A stretch of DNA of 64,000 bases, from NCBI GenBank assembly GCA_963755985.1, contig CAVWLO010000002.1, forward strand, positions 1 through 64,000, given 5' to 3'. The position numbers and the translations under genes are program-made. This DNA is from DASXMT01 sp963755985. GTDB lineage: Bacteria > Actinomycetota > Acidimicrobiia > Acidimicrobiales > RAAP-2. Of this stretch, positions 36,701 to 46,072 are shown piece by piece (position 1 is the stretch's first letter; the number at the start of each line of letters is the position of its first letter). The notes beneath the pieces were generated by a model. It was not told the origin of the DNA. It searched no databases and worked only from the letters and a program-made list of their open reading frames with translations.

Positions 36701-39700
36701 AGCCACCGGCACCCCGGACACCATCACCTACTCGCTGGCCGAGGGTGCGCCGACGTTCTTGTCCATCGACCCCGAATCCGGGGCCGTCACCGGCACCCCG
36801 CCCACCGGCACCACCAGCTTCACCTATTCGGTCACCGCCTCCAATGGGGTGAGCCCTGACGCGACGGCCGGGCCCTTCACTGTCACGGTCAGCGCCCCCC
36901 CAACCTTCACCGCCGACAGCCCACCGCTCACGGCCACCGTCGGCACCGCCTACGCCTATACCTTCGCGGCCACCGGCACTCCGGACACCATCACCTACTC
37001 GCTGGCCGAGGGTGCCCCCGCCTTCTTGTCCATCGACCCGACCACTGGGGCGGTGACCGGCACTCCGCCCATCGGCACGACCAGCTTTACCTACTCGGTC
37101 ACCGCCTCCAACGGGGTGAGCCCTGACGCCACGGCCGGGCCCTTCACTGTCACCGTCAGCGCCCGCCCAACCTTCACGGCCGACAGCCCACCGCTCACGG
37201 CCACGGTCGGGAGCCCCTACGCCTATACCTTCGCGGCCACCGGCACTCCGGACACCATCACCTACTCGCTGGCCGAGGGTGCCCCCACCTTCTTGTCCAT
37301 CGACCCTGTGACCGGGGCCGTCACCGGCACCCCGCCGACGGGCACGACCAGCTTCACCTATTCGGTCACCGCCTCCAATGGGGTGAGCCCTGACGCCACG
37401 GCCGGGCCCTTCGACGTGGTCGTCAGCCCGGCCAACGCCGCGCCCACCTTCACGGCCGACAGCCCACCGCTCACGGCCACGGTCGGGACCCCCTACGCCT
37501 ATACCTTCCAGGCCACCGGCACCCCGGACACCATCACCTACTCACTGGCCGAGGGTGCCCCCGACCTTCCTGTCGATCGACCCGACCACCGGGGCCGTCA
37601 CCGGCACCCCTCCACGGGCACGACCAGCTTCACCTATTCGGTCACCGCCTCCAACGGGGTGAGCCCTGACGCCACCGCCGGGCCCTTCGACGTGGTCGTC
37701 AGCCCGGCCAACGCCGCGCCCACCTTCACGGCCGACAGCCCACCGCTCACCGCCACGGCCAATAGCCCCTACGCCTATACCTTCGCGGCCACCGGCACTC
37801 CGGACACCATCACCTACTCGCTGGCCGAGGGTGCGCCCGACCTTCTTGTCCATCGACCCGTGACCGGGGCGGTGACCGGCACCCCGCCGACGGGCACGAC
37901 CAGCTTCACCTACTCGGTCATCGCCTCCAACGGGGTGAGCCCTGACGCAACGGCCGGGCCCTTCACTGTCACCGTCAGCCCGGCCAACGCCGCGCCCACC
38001 TTCACGGCCGACAGCCCACCGCTCACCGCCACGGTCGGCACCCCCTACGCCTATACCTTCGCGGCCACCGGCACTCCGGACACCATCACCTACTCGCTGG
38101 CCGAGGGTGCCCCCGCCTTCTTGTCCATCGACCCGATCACCGGGGCGGTGACCGGCACCCCGCCCACCGGCACGACCAGCTTCACCTACTCGGTCATCGC
38201 CTCCAACGGGGTGAGCCCTGACGCAACGGCCGGGCCCTTCACTGTCACCGTCAGCCCAGCCAATGCGGCGCCCACCTTCACGGCCGACAGCCCACCGCTG
38301 ACGGCCACCGTCGGCACCCGCTACGCCTATACCTTCCAGCGACGGGCACTCCGGACACCATCACCTACTCACTGGCCGAGGGTGCGCCGACCTTCTTGTC
38401 CATCGACCCGACCACCGGGGCCGTGACCGGCACCCCACCCACGGCACGACCAGCTTCACCTACTCGGTCATCGCCTCCAACGGGGTGAGCCCTGACGCCA
38501 CCGCCGGGCCCTTCACTGTCACGGTCAGCCCAGCCAATGCGGCGCCCACCTTCACGGCCGACAGCCCACCGCTGACGGCCACCGTCGGCACCCCCTACGC
38601 CTATACCTTCGCGGCCACCGGCACTCCGGACACCATCACCTACTCACTGGCCGAGGGTGCGCCGACCTTCCTGTCGATCGACCCGACCACCGGGGCCGTG
38701 ACCGGCACCCCACCCATCGGCACGACCAGCTTCACCTACTCGGTCATCGCCTCCAACGGGGTGAGCCCTGACGCCACGGCCGGGCCCTTCACTGTCACCG
38801 TCAGCCCGGCCAATGCGGCGCCCACCTTCACGGCCGACAGCCCACCGCTCACGGCCACCGTCGGCACCCCCTACGCCTATACCTTCCGGCCACCGGCACT
38901 CCGGACACCATCACCTATTCGCTGGCCGAGGGTGCGCCGACCTTCTTGTCCATCGACCCGATCACCGGGGCGGTGACCGGGACCCCACCCACCGGCACGA
39001 CCAGCTTCACCTACTCGGTCATCGCCTCCAACGGGGTGAGCCCTGACGCCACGGCCGGGCCCTTCACTGTCACGGTCAGCCCAGCCAATGCGGCGCCCAC
39101 CTTCACGGCCGACAGCCCACCGCTGACGGCCACCGTCGGCACCCCCTACGCCTACACCTTCCAAGCCACGGGCACCCCGGACACCATCACCTACTCACTG
39201 GCCGAGGGTGCGCCGACCTTCCTGTCGATCGACCCGACCACCGGGGCGCTGACCGGCACCCCACCCACGGGCACGACCAGCTTCACCTACTCGGTCACCG
39301 CCTCCAACGGGGTGAGCCCTGACGCCACCGCCGGGCCCTTCACTGTCACGGTCAGCCCAGCCAATGCGGCGCCCACCTTCACGGCCGACAGCCCACCGCT
39401 GACGGCCACCGTCGGCACCCCCTACGCCTATACCTTCCAGCGACGGGCACCCCGGACACCATCACCTACTCACTGGCCGAGGGTGCGCCGACCTTCCTGT
39501 CGATCGACCCGACCACCGGGGCGCGTGACCGGCACCCCACCCATCGGCACGACCAGCTTCACCTACTCGGTCATCGCCTCCAACGGGGTGAGCCCTGACG
39601 CCACCGCCGGGCCCTTCACTGTCACCGTCAGCCCAGCCAACGCGGCGCCCACCTTCACGGCCGACAGCCCACCGCTGACGGCCACCGTCGGCACCCCCTA

Positions 39701-42413
39701 CGCCTATACCTTCCAAGCGACGGGCACCCCGGACACCATCACCTACTCACTGGCCGAGGGTGCGCCGACCTTCCTGTCGATCGACCCGACCACCGGGGCG
39801 CGTGACCGGCACCCCACCCATCGGCACGACCAGCTTCACCTACTCGGTCATCGCCTCCAACGGGGTGAGCCCTGACGCCACGGCCGGGCCCTTCACTGTC
39901 ACGGTCAGCCCAGCCAATGCGGCGCCCACCTTCACGGCCGACAGCCCGCCGCTGACGGCCACCGTCGGCACCCCCTACGCCTATACCTTCCGGCGACGGG
40001 CACCCCGGACACCATCACCTACTCACTGGCCGAGGGTGCGCCGACCTTCCTGTCGATCGACCCGACCACCGGGGCGCTGACCGGCACCCCGCCCATCGGC
40101 ACGACCAGCTTCACCTACTCGGTCATCGCCTCCAACGGGGTGAGCCCTGACGCGACGGCCGGGCCCTTCACTGTCACGGTCAGCCCAGCCAATGCGGCGC
40201 CCACCTTCACGGCCGACAGCCCACCGCTGACGGCCACCGTCGGCACCCCCTACGCCTACACCTTCCAGCGACGGGCACTCCGGACACCATCACCTACTCA
40301 CTGGCCGAGGGTGCGCCGACCTTCCTGTCGATCGACCCGACCACCGGGGCGCTGACCGGCACCCCACCCATCGGCACGACCAGCTTCACCTACTCGGTCA
40401 TCGCCTCCAACGGGGTGAGCCCTGACGCCACCGCCGGGCCCTTCACTGTCACCGTCAGCCCAGCCAATGCGGCGCCCACCTTCACGGCCGACAGCCCACC
40501 GCTGACGGCCACCGTCGGCACCCCCTACGCCTATACCTTCGCGGCCACGGGCACCCCGGACACCATCACCTACTCACTGGCCGAGGGTGCGCCGACCTTC
40601 CTGTCGATCGACCCGACCACCGGGGCCGTCACCGGCACCCCACCCATCGGCACCACCAGCTTCACCTACTCGGTCACTGCCTCCAACGGGGTGAGCCCTG
40701 ACGCCACCGCCGGGCCCTTCACTGTCACGGTCAGCCCAGCCAACGCGGCGCCCACCTTCACGGCCGACAGCCCACCGCTGACGGCCACCGTCGGCACCCC
40801 CTACGCCTATACCTTCGCGGCCACCGGCACCCCGGACACCATCACCTACTCACTGGCCACCGGGGCGCCGACCTTCCTGTCGATCGACCCGACCACCGGG
40901 GCCGTCACCGGCACCCCACCCATCGGCACCACCAGCTTCACCTACTCGGTCACTGCCTCCAACGGGGTGAGCCCTGACGCCACCGCCGGGCCCTTCACTG
41001 TCACGGTCAGCCCAGCCAACGCGGCGCCCACCTTCACGGCCGACAGCCCACCGCTGACGGCCACCGTCGGCACCCCCTACGCCTATACCTTCGCGGCCAC
41101 CGGCACTCCGGACACCATCACCTATTCACTGGCCACCGGTGCGCCGACCTTCCTGTCCATCGACCCGACCACCGGGGCCGTGACCGGGACCCCACCCACC
41201 GGCACGACCAGCTTCACCTACTCGGTCATCGCCTCCAACGGGGTGAGCCCTGACGCCACCGCCGGGCCCTTCACTGTCACGGTCAGCCCAGCCAACGCGG
41301 CGCCCACCTTCACGGCCGACAGCCCACCGCTGACGGCCACCGTCGGCACCCGCTACGCCTATACCTTCCCGGCGACGGGCACCCCGGACACCATCACCTA
41401 TTCGCTGGCTACCGGGGCGCCCACCTTCCTGTCGATCGACCCGACCACCGGGGCCGTGACCGGGACCCCACCCACCGGCACCACCAGCTTCACCTACTCG
41501 GTCATCGCCTCCAACGGGGTGAGCCCTGACGCCACCGCCGGGCCCTTCGTGATCGCGGTGGCACCGCCACCTCCACCACCACCTCCACCCACCTCCTCCT
41601 CCTCCACCACCACCACCACCGCCACCACCACCACCACCACCGCCACCACCACCACCGCCTCCACCGCCACCGCCTCCACCGCCGCCGCCTCCACCGCCGC
41701 CGCCGCCTCCACCGCCGCCGCCACCTCCGATACCTGGACCGACGCCTCCGACACCGGGACCGACGCCTCCGACACCGGGACCGACGCCTCCGACACCCAC
41801 GATAGGAACGGGACCGACGCCTCAGCCGGCGTCGTTTGGCAGTGCATTTTCTTCAATTCCCTCGGCGCTGGGAGTGGGACTCGGACCCGTCTTCGTCGGG
41901 CCGTCTCTGCAGTTCACCCCGTTCACGCCTCCTCTGCTTGGGGTCCTCCCGGCCACTGCCACCCCGCTCTTTGGTGTCGGCTCGGTTCTGCCCCGTGGCA
42001 CGGGACCAGTCAGGCTTGTGCTGGGCCACGCCACGGTCGTGCCCGGGGAAGCGACGAAAGTGACTGGCGCCGGATGTCCGGCCGGTATGCCAGTGTTCCT
42101 CACGATCGGTGGCCGGCACGTCGGTTCGGCGACAGCCAACAGTCAGGGCGTGTTCACCGCCATGATCACTCCGGCCATCGAAAAGGCGGGACAGGTGACG
42201 GTTACGGCAAGTTGCGGCGCGACTCAGATGAACTCGGTTTTGGCCGTCGTCGTTTCCTCTTCAGTGGCAACACCGGCCGGGAGCACTGCGGCAGTGTTCG
42301 CGGCGTTCGTCCTGCTCGCCTTGGTGCTGATTCGGGGTCAATACTCCAGCAGCGCCACTCGGCGCCGCAGGCGTCGCGGCGCAGCCGACATTCTGGATGC
42401 AGACCAACCGTGA
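33717..42413 (+). CDS. Giant repeat-built surface protein (frame interrupted in the repeats)
   Basis: The coding region would give about 2,900 residues. It has a signal peptide (VLAAVLVAGGCSLGVAGAVL ... ASA) and an N-terminal WVGSAGGDWNTASNW motif common at the start of beta-helix surface proteins. Next come 3.4 copies of a 176-residue beta-helix repeat (34113-35922) and a hinge (FGHLSVTGTATLSGQLAV). Then follow one He_PIG-like domain and 18 cadherin-like Ig repeats of about 91 residues (36641-41548). A proline-rich linker (41560-41810) precedes a final Ig-like domain, a membrane segment (AAVFAAFVLLALVLIRG) and a basic tail (RRRRRRG). The frame is lost and regained at many points between 37.5 and 40.3 kb and once near 41.59 kb. 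Start is GTG 33717. Adhesin or biofilm protein is the likely role. Confidence 0.75.
34113..35922 (+). repeat. Tandem 528-bp repeat, 3.4 copies, essentially identical
   Basis: Units start at 34113, 34641, 35169 and 35697 (exactly 528 bp apart). The fourth is cut off after about 226 bp, where the sequence diverges at a GCCGCCGGTCAGAGC variant. By eye, the three full units are identical base for base. Each encodes 176 residues starting GTVTNGANGAIANQGTFTVE. Confidence 0.95.
36641..41548 (+). repeat. Tandem array of 18 Ig/cadherin-like repeats of about 276 bp
   Basis: Units begin TFTADSPPLTATVGTPYAYT and end near PDATAGPFTVTVSPANAAP. Starts are at about 36641, 36904, 37171, 37447, 37724, 38000, 38276, 38550, 38825, 39100, 39377, 39652, 39930, 40204, 40480, 40755, 41031 and 41307. 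The first three lack the PANAA linker. Later units are nearly identical to each other, while the early ones are more varied, which suggests expansion from the 3' side. Confidence 0.9.
41560..41810 (+). repeat. Low-complexity proline-rich linker
   Basis: CCA/CCG/CCT codons dominate, giving roughly fifty prolines followed by PGPTPPTPGPTPPTPGPTPP. Read in the frame of the upstream repeats the same DNA gives a Thr/Ser/Ala run, so a 1-nt shift at about 41590 is needed to reach the genuine C-terminal domain. Such a linker would carry the adhesive part across the cell wall. Confidence 0.8.
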
Positions 42414-42454
42414 GTCGCCATGGCGGCGGTGCTCCATGCCTTGGATCGCGGCCG

Positions 42455-43456
42455 CTACCGTTCCTCGTCTTCCCGCCGATGTCCCTTGCTCAGTTCCAGA
42501 AGGGCCTCGTGGTCGATGTGGTCGCCGGGTACCACGGCGATCTTGGTCGCGGTGATGGCCCTCAGCGTGGAGGTCCTCTTTCCCCCCTCCAACAGGGCCC
42601 GCTCGCCCAACAGCGCCCCAGGACCCAGTTCGGCCAAGGCCTCACCATCGACTTCCACGCTGACTACACCGTCGAGAATTAAGAAGAGCTCGCTCTCCTC
42701 CGCTCCTTGTTCGGTGATCACGTCGCCGGCGCGCAGCGATCGAATGAGCGGGGCCACGTCGCCTTGCATCAGCGTGACGGACAGTTGTCGCTCGAGTGCG
42801 GTCTCCACCGCAGTGGTCAGGGCGGGGGAGTCGGCATCGCCCCAAGGGCTGTGCCGACCGAACGCCGACTTCGACCAGTCGGAGAAATCGATCAAGCCGC
42901 TCTTTGTCTCGATCTCACCCTTGGTGCCATAGAGCCAGTGTCGGGGAAATGAGCTCGCACCGACTAGTTCGTGAGCTGATGAGCCGTCGGCCCGAATGGT
43001 CAGGGAAAGTGTCGTCCACGCCAGCGGCGCGGAGAACTGCACGAAGGGAGCTCGTCGTACCCGGCGAGGAGCGGGCACGCCCGTTCGTCCCCCCGCAGTC
43101 TGCGTGAACACCACGGCGTCGGGCTGGACGACGGGGTCGGGGCGGAGGTCGGGCAACGAGGTGGCCTGAAATGTCGCTTGGCGACCGCCGACGCGGAGAG
43201 TCGTGGATCCGATCAGCCCGTTTCCGGACTGGCCCCATTCGACGATCCGTCCGTCGTTAACTTCGATCCACGCCTGCAGAACGTTGGCGAATCGGAACCG
43301 GTCGGCGTCCCGGAGCTCCATGATGTCGTCGAGGACGTCGGGAGGCGGCTGGTCATAATGAGCCAGGCCCCATGAGAACGGGAGCTTGGTCAGTGCACCA
43401 CTGATCGCCTCCGAGGGAATCCAACTGATGGAGGTCACCGCTGACTCAAATCGCAT
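42455..43456 (-). CDS. Cyclic-nucleotide-binding protein with uncharacterised N-terminal domain
   Basis: Of 333 residues, the last ~120 form a cNMP-binding beta-roll: IRSLRAGDVITEQGAEESEL, FLILDGVVSVEVDGEALAEL, and the phosphate-binding cassette GPGALLGERALLEGGKRTST (Gly-Glu-x-Ala-Leu pattern with Arg/Lys-Thr downstream). The N-terminal ~210 residues (starting MRFESAVTSISWIPSEAISG) are not a known DNA-binding or enzyme domain to me. No HTH is present, so it is not a Crp-type regulator. It is convergent with the repeat-protein gene and 9 kb from the FHA-cyclase, which may produce its ligand. Confidence 0.8.
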   Translation of the reverse strand: MRFESAVTSISWIPSEAISGALTKLPFSWGLAHYDQPPPDVLDDIMELRDADRFRFANVLQAWIEVNDGRIVEWGQSGNGLIGSTTLRVGGRQATFQATSLPDLRPDPVVQPDAVVFTQTAGGRTGVPAPRRVRRAPFVQFSAPLAWTTLSLTIRADGSSAHELVGASSFPRHWLYGTKGEIETKSGLIDFSDWSKSAFGRHSPWGDADSPALTTAVETALERQLSVTLMQGDVAPLIRSLRAGDVITEQGAEESELFLILDGVVSVEVDGEALAELGPGALLGERALLEGGKRTSTLRAITATKIAVVPGDHIDHEALLELSKGHRREDEER

Positions 43457-43866
43457 GAGGACTCCTCTGTGGCCACTCTGGGTAACCGAAGCAGCTCGGT
43501 ATGTGCACGATATTGCCTACGGGGATGCTTTTCCACCGGTCCTGCCGACCTGCGCCGGAAAGGTCGCATGGTGGGGAAATGATGTCCTGCTCCGGTTCAA
43601 AACTTCCACCAAATGGAAGACCCTGGACGTGGAGAGCTTTCGGTCGTTGGCGAGAATTGCCCAGGGACGGCCAGCGAGCCGTAACGGCGACCGCCGTGTT
43701 GGCTAAGGCATGCTGCGAAGGCGTCGAGTCGGGTAGCGCCCCCGAACACTGGGGTTACCGTCCTAGCGGCTCCACCCAGCTGTTTTGAGGGTAACGGAAC
43801 GGCGATGGATCGCTCGTTTATGCGTTCCAGGCTACTTATTGGCGTTCCAGAAGGTACCGTCCACTC
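43457..43866. other. Intergenic, nothing recognised
   Basis: These 410 bp separate the divergent cNMP-binding gene and a small conserved gene. A 106-codon frame on the plus strand overlaps the start of the cNMP gene and has no domain or ribosome site. Promoters of both genes should lie here. Confidence 0.4.
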
Positions 43867-44085
43867 ATGGCAAGCCATGACGTCACTATTGACCTCCCCA
43901 CCCGATTCGTGCTCCATTCGGACGTGACCTTCGTCGTATGGAGTGACGACGCCAAGCTCGGTGAGCTCCAGGTAAGCAAAGGTTCCATCGACTGGCTGCC
44001 CGGCAACGGCCGTACCCGCTACCGGATGCGCTGGGAGAAGTTCAACGAGGTCATGAAGAGAGAAGGCCGCGCGACGCCGCGTTAG
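43867..44085 (+). CDS. Small conserved hypothetical protein, 72 residues
   Basis: The product MASHDVTIDLPTRFVLHSDV continues TFVVWSDDAKLGELQVSKGS and IDWLPGNGRTRYRMRWEKF. The composition is clearly protein-like and similar short proteins occur in actinobacteria. No function is known. ATG 43867 is the only sensible start. It overlaps the 3' end of the convergent CPT-like gene by 4 bp. Confidence 0.7.
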   Translation: MASHDVTIDLPTRFVLHSDVTFVVWSDDAKLGELQVSKGSIDWLPGNGRTRYRMRWEKFNEVMKREGRATPR

Positions 44086-44669
44086 GGCGCCCCAGTGAGC
44101 CGCGTCGGTGGGAGCGGCTCAGCACTTTCAGCCATGGTCAACATTCGGGAGAAGATCTCGGCAGCGCATGACTCGGGGGAGGCATGGCTGGTGTCAACCG
44201 TCATGTCGTACACGACGCCCTCGTGAACAAGTGCAGCCTGGGACTCAGCCATTCCCGGAACCCGGTCTGGGCGCAAGGCCTCCCTTGCTCTTACTATGTC
44301 GCGGTCGCAGTTCACGCCGACCCATAGCACTCCGAGGCGTCCAAAGGCCGCTCGCAGCCGTTCCTGACTCTTTCGACCGCCGAGAAATACGTCGTCAAAT
44401 ATGACGCCAGTCCCACTGGCGGCAATCGCGGCAACACCGCGATACCAGGACGCCTCAAGGTCCTTCCACCCAGGGCCGAGGTGGACTCGCCCGCTATCGC
44501 CAATATGAAGAAGAGATCCATCTTCGAGCCCCTCGTTGGGCATCGCCCTGATCAGGTCATCGATGCCGAGCAGCAACCACGGTGCCGTGAATATCGCTTG
44601 AAGACCCCGGGCGAGCGTTGTCTTGCCCGACGAAGACACGCCGTTCAAGACGATGACTTGAGTGCCCAC
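44082..44669 (-). CDS. Chloramphenicol-phosphotransferase-like P-loop kinase
   Basis: A 195-residue CPT-family protein with a P-loop at the very start (VIVLNGVSSSGKTTLARGLQ), LLLGIDDLIRAMP (catalytic Asp), VIFDDVFLGGRKSQERLRAA and a late VNCDRDIVRAREALRPDRVP. The family includes the chloramphenicol 3-O-phosphotransferase of Streptomyces and many small-molecule kinases of unknown substrate. GTG 44669 (VGTQVIVLNG) gives the usual start; a further-upstream GTG/ATG would add 16 unlikely residues. Resistance cannot be claimed from sequence alone. Confidence 0.8.
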   Translation of the reverse strand: MGTQVIVLNGVSSSGKTTLARGLQAIFTAPWLLLGIDDLIRAMPNEGLEDGSLLHIGDSGRVHLGPGWKDLEASWYRGVAAIAASGTGVIFDDVFLGGRKSQERLRAAFGRLGVLWVGVNCDRDIVRAREALRPDRVPGMAESQAALVHEGVVYDMTVDTSHASPESCAAEIFSRMLTMAESAEPLPPTRLTGAP

Positions 44670-44961
44670 ACGGGCAAGGTAACACTGCCCAGTAACGCCG
44701 GCGAGGTGGTCCGTCATTCAAGGCGGAAGAACCTGAGTGCGAACTTTCGCAAGCGCGCGAGAGCGATCAATCGGCAACGGCAAACGAGAGCCGCTCCTGG
44801 CAACCATGCATATCGACGGCTAGGAGCACGGCCGCTCGGCGTGGATTGCGATCCTGACAATCGCACTCGGTGGCGGCTTGGGCGCCAGCGAGCAGTCGTT
44901 GTTGGCGGCCAGGGGGCAGATCCTGGTGACCGCCCATAGAGGCCGGCCGGTCGTGGGACGC

Positions 44962-45324
44962 CTATGGAACGAGGTGGAACTCGATCCGGTACAGGAGCGT
45001 GTCGTCATGGACCGGTCCAGCGTGGGCGGCGCGGCGGCGCAGGGCTTCCCGGTCCTGCTCTCCGGCCCGGGCGACATCTTCGGCATCGATGGAGAAGAAG
45101 GGAACGAGCTCGATCGAGTCGACTTCAAGGTGGGTGTCGCCCATCGGGTAGCGGCCGCCTGGCTTCACCTTCGGCTGACGCCACAGGCGGAATGTGACGG
45201 TGATGTCGCCGGCCAGGACGTCGTGGCGTAACTCGCGGCTGAACTGCACCGTCTTCGAGCTTAGGGCGACGTTCGTGACCGGGCCGACGATCACCGAGTG
45301 CAATGCCGGCCCCGGTCTCCTCAT
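44962..45324 (-). CDS. ASCH-domain protein
   Basis: A 120-residue protein with the ASCH (PUA-like) pattern: LRHDVLAGDITVTFRLWRQP, KVKPGGRYPMGDTHLEVDSI and LVPFFSIDAEDVARAGEQDR. ASCH domains are small beta-barrels thought to bind RNA or nucleotides; some act as amidohydrolases. ATG 45324 overlaps the stop of the HxlR gene (ATGA), so they are co-translated. The end is slightly shorter than I would expect. Confidence 0.75.
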   Translation of the reverse strand: MRRPGPALHSVIVGPVTNVALSSKTVQFSRELRHDVLAGDITVTFRLWRQPKVKPGGRYPMGDTHLEVDSIELVPFFSIDAEDVARAGEQDREALRRRAAHAGPVHDDTLLYRIEFHLVP

Positions 45325-45992
45325 CCGTGGGGGGCCTTTCGGCGAGCCCTCGGCTCGTCCAACGTCTCAGGTCCACTCAGCCAATCCGCCCGACGGAGGG
45401 GCGACAGAATTCCGAGGTCACCGAGAATGCTGGCCCCGAGGCCTTCGGCCGTCTTCTGGTCCAGGCGTCCCGACAGGACTCCAACGATCACGGCGGGGGA
45501 GCCGGTGAGGACGAGGTCGGGTGATGTCGCTGAGCCGGCACGGAATCGGACCTCTCCTTGGACCGATTCCATCGTCACTGGGGATCCGTCAGCCCGAATC
45601 TCTACTTCTGCTCGAGGACGATCGGCCTGTACCCCGCCGAAGATGAAGCCCACCGGAAACTCGAGCCAGGTGCTGCGGAAGGTCTCGGTTTCTTCCATCT
45701 CATCCATGAGCGGCGACGCCCACCGGGCCAGGGCGCGGAGCGGTTCACCGAGATACTCGCCCCAATCCGTCAAGCGGTAGCGACCCTGGTCGTCCCGAGC
45801 CACGACGCCGTCCTCTTCGAGCTGGCGCAGTCGCGCCGCCAAGAGGTTGGTCGGGATGCCGGGAAGGCCGGATTGGAGATCGCGATAGCGGTTGGCCCCG
45901 AGCAGCAACTCGCGGGCGATCAACAGTGTCCAGCGGTCGCCGACGATGTCGAGCGCCTTGGCCAGAGCGCAGTACTGGTCGTAGGAACGCAT
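45321..45992 (-). CDS. HxlR-family repressor with SCP2-like C-terminal domain
   Basis: Residues 1-105 form the HxlR winged helix: CALAKALDIVGDRWTLLIAR, LPGIPTNLLAARLRQLEEDG and YRLTDWGEYLGEPLRALARW. Residues about 115-205 resemble a small sterol-carrier-type (SCP2) domain (VEIRADGSPVTMESVQGEVR, ADLVLTGSP-like) that could sense a hydrophobic ligand. The gene is divergent from the MFS exporter with an AT-rich palindrome between them. Regulation of the exporter in response to a lipophilic drug is a reasonable inference. Confidence 0.85.
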   Translation of the reverse strand: MRSYDQYCALAKALDIVGDRWTLLIARELLLGANRYRDLQSGLPGIPTNLLAARLRQLEEDGVVARDDQGRYRLTDWGEYLGEPLRALARWASPLMDEMEETETFRSTWLEFPVGFIFGGVQADRPRAEVEIRADGSPVTMESVQGEVRFRAGSATSPDLVLTGSPAVIVGVLSGRLDQKTAEGLGASILGDLGILSPLRRADWLSGPETLDEPRARRKAPHG

Positions 45993-46018
45993 GACCCCAG
46001 CATATCGGTGAACTAGAT

Positions 46019-46044
46019 TAAATCAAGTGTAATAGCTTGACTTA
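46019..46044. promoter_or_regulatory. Operator palindrome between HxlR and MFS genes
   Basis: TAAATCAAG (46019-46027) and CTTGACTTA (46036-46044) form an inverted repeat with one mismatch and an 8-bp spacer, inside the 80-bp divergent spacer. HxlR dimers bind such sites. TTTATAAAA follows at about 46058-46066 and may serve as a -10 element for the exporter. Confidence 0.65.
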
Positions 46045-46072
46045 GTCGCTCCTCGGCTTTATAAAAGAAAGT

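Noticed and set aside
34113..41548. CRISPR-like array
   Set aside because: The repeats are long, coding and contiguous without spacers, so they are protein repeats.
41126..41800. A polyglycine protein on the minus strand
   Set aside because: It is the complement of the proline-rich linker; no ribosome site or plausible function.
44082..44669. Antibiotic resistance gene (chloramphenicol phosphotransferase)
   Set aside because: The fold matches the CPT family, but most members have other or unknown substrates, so a resistance call is not supported.
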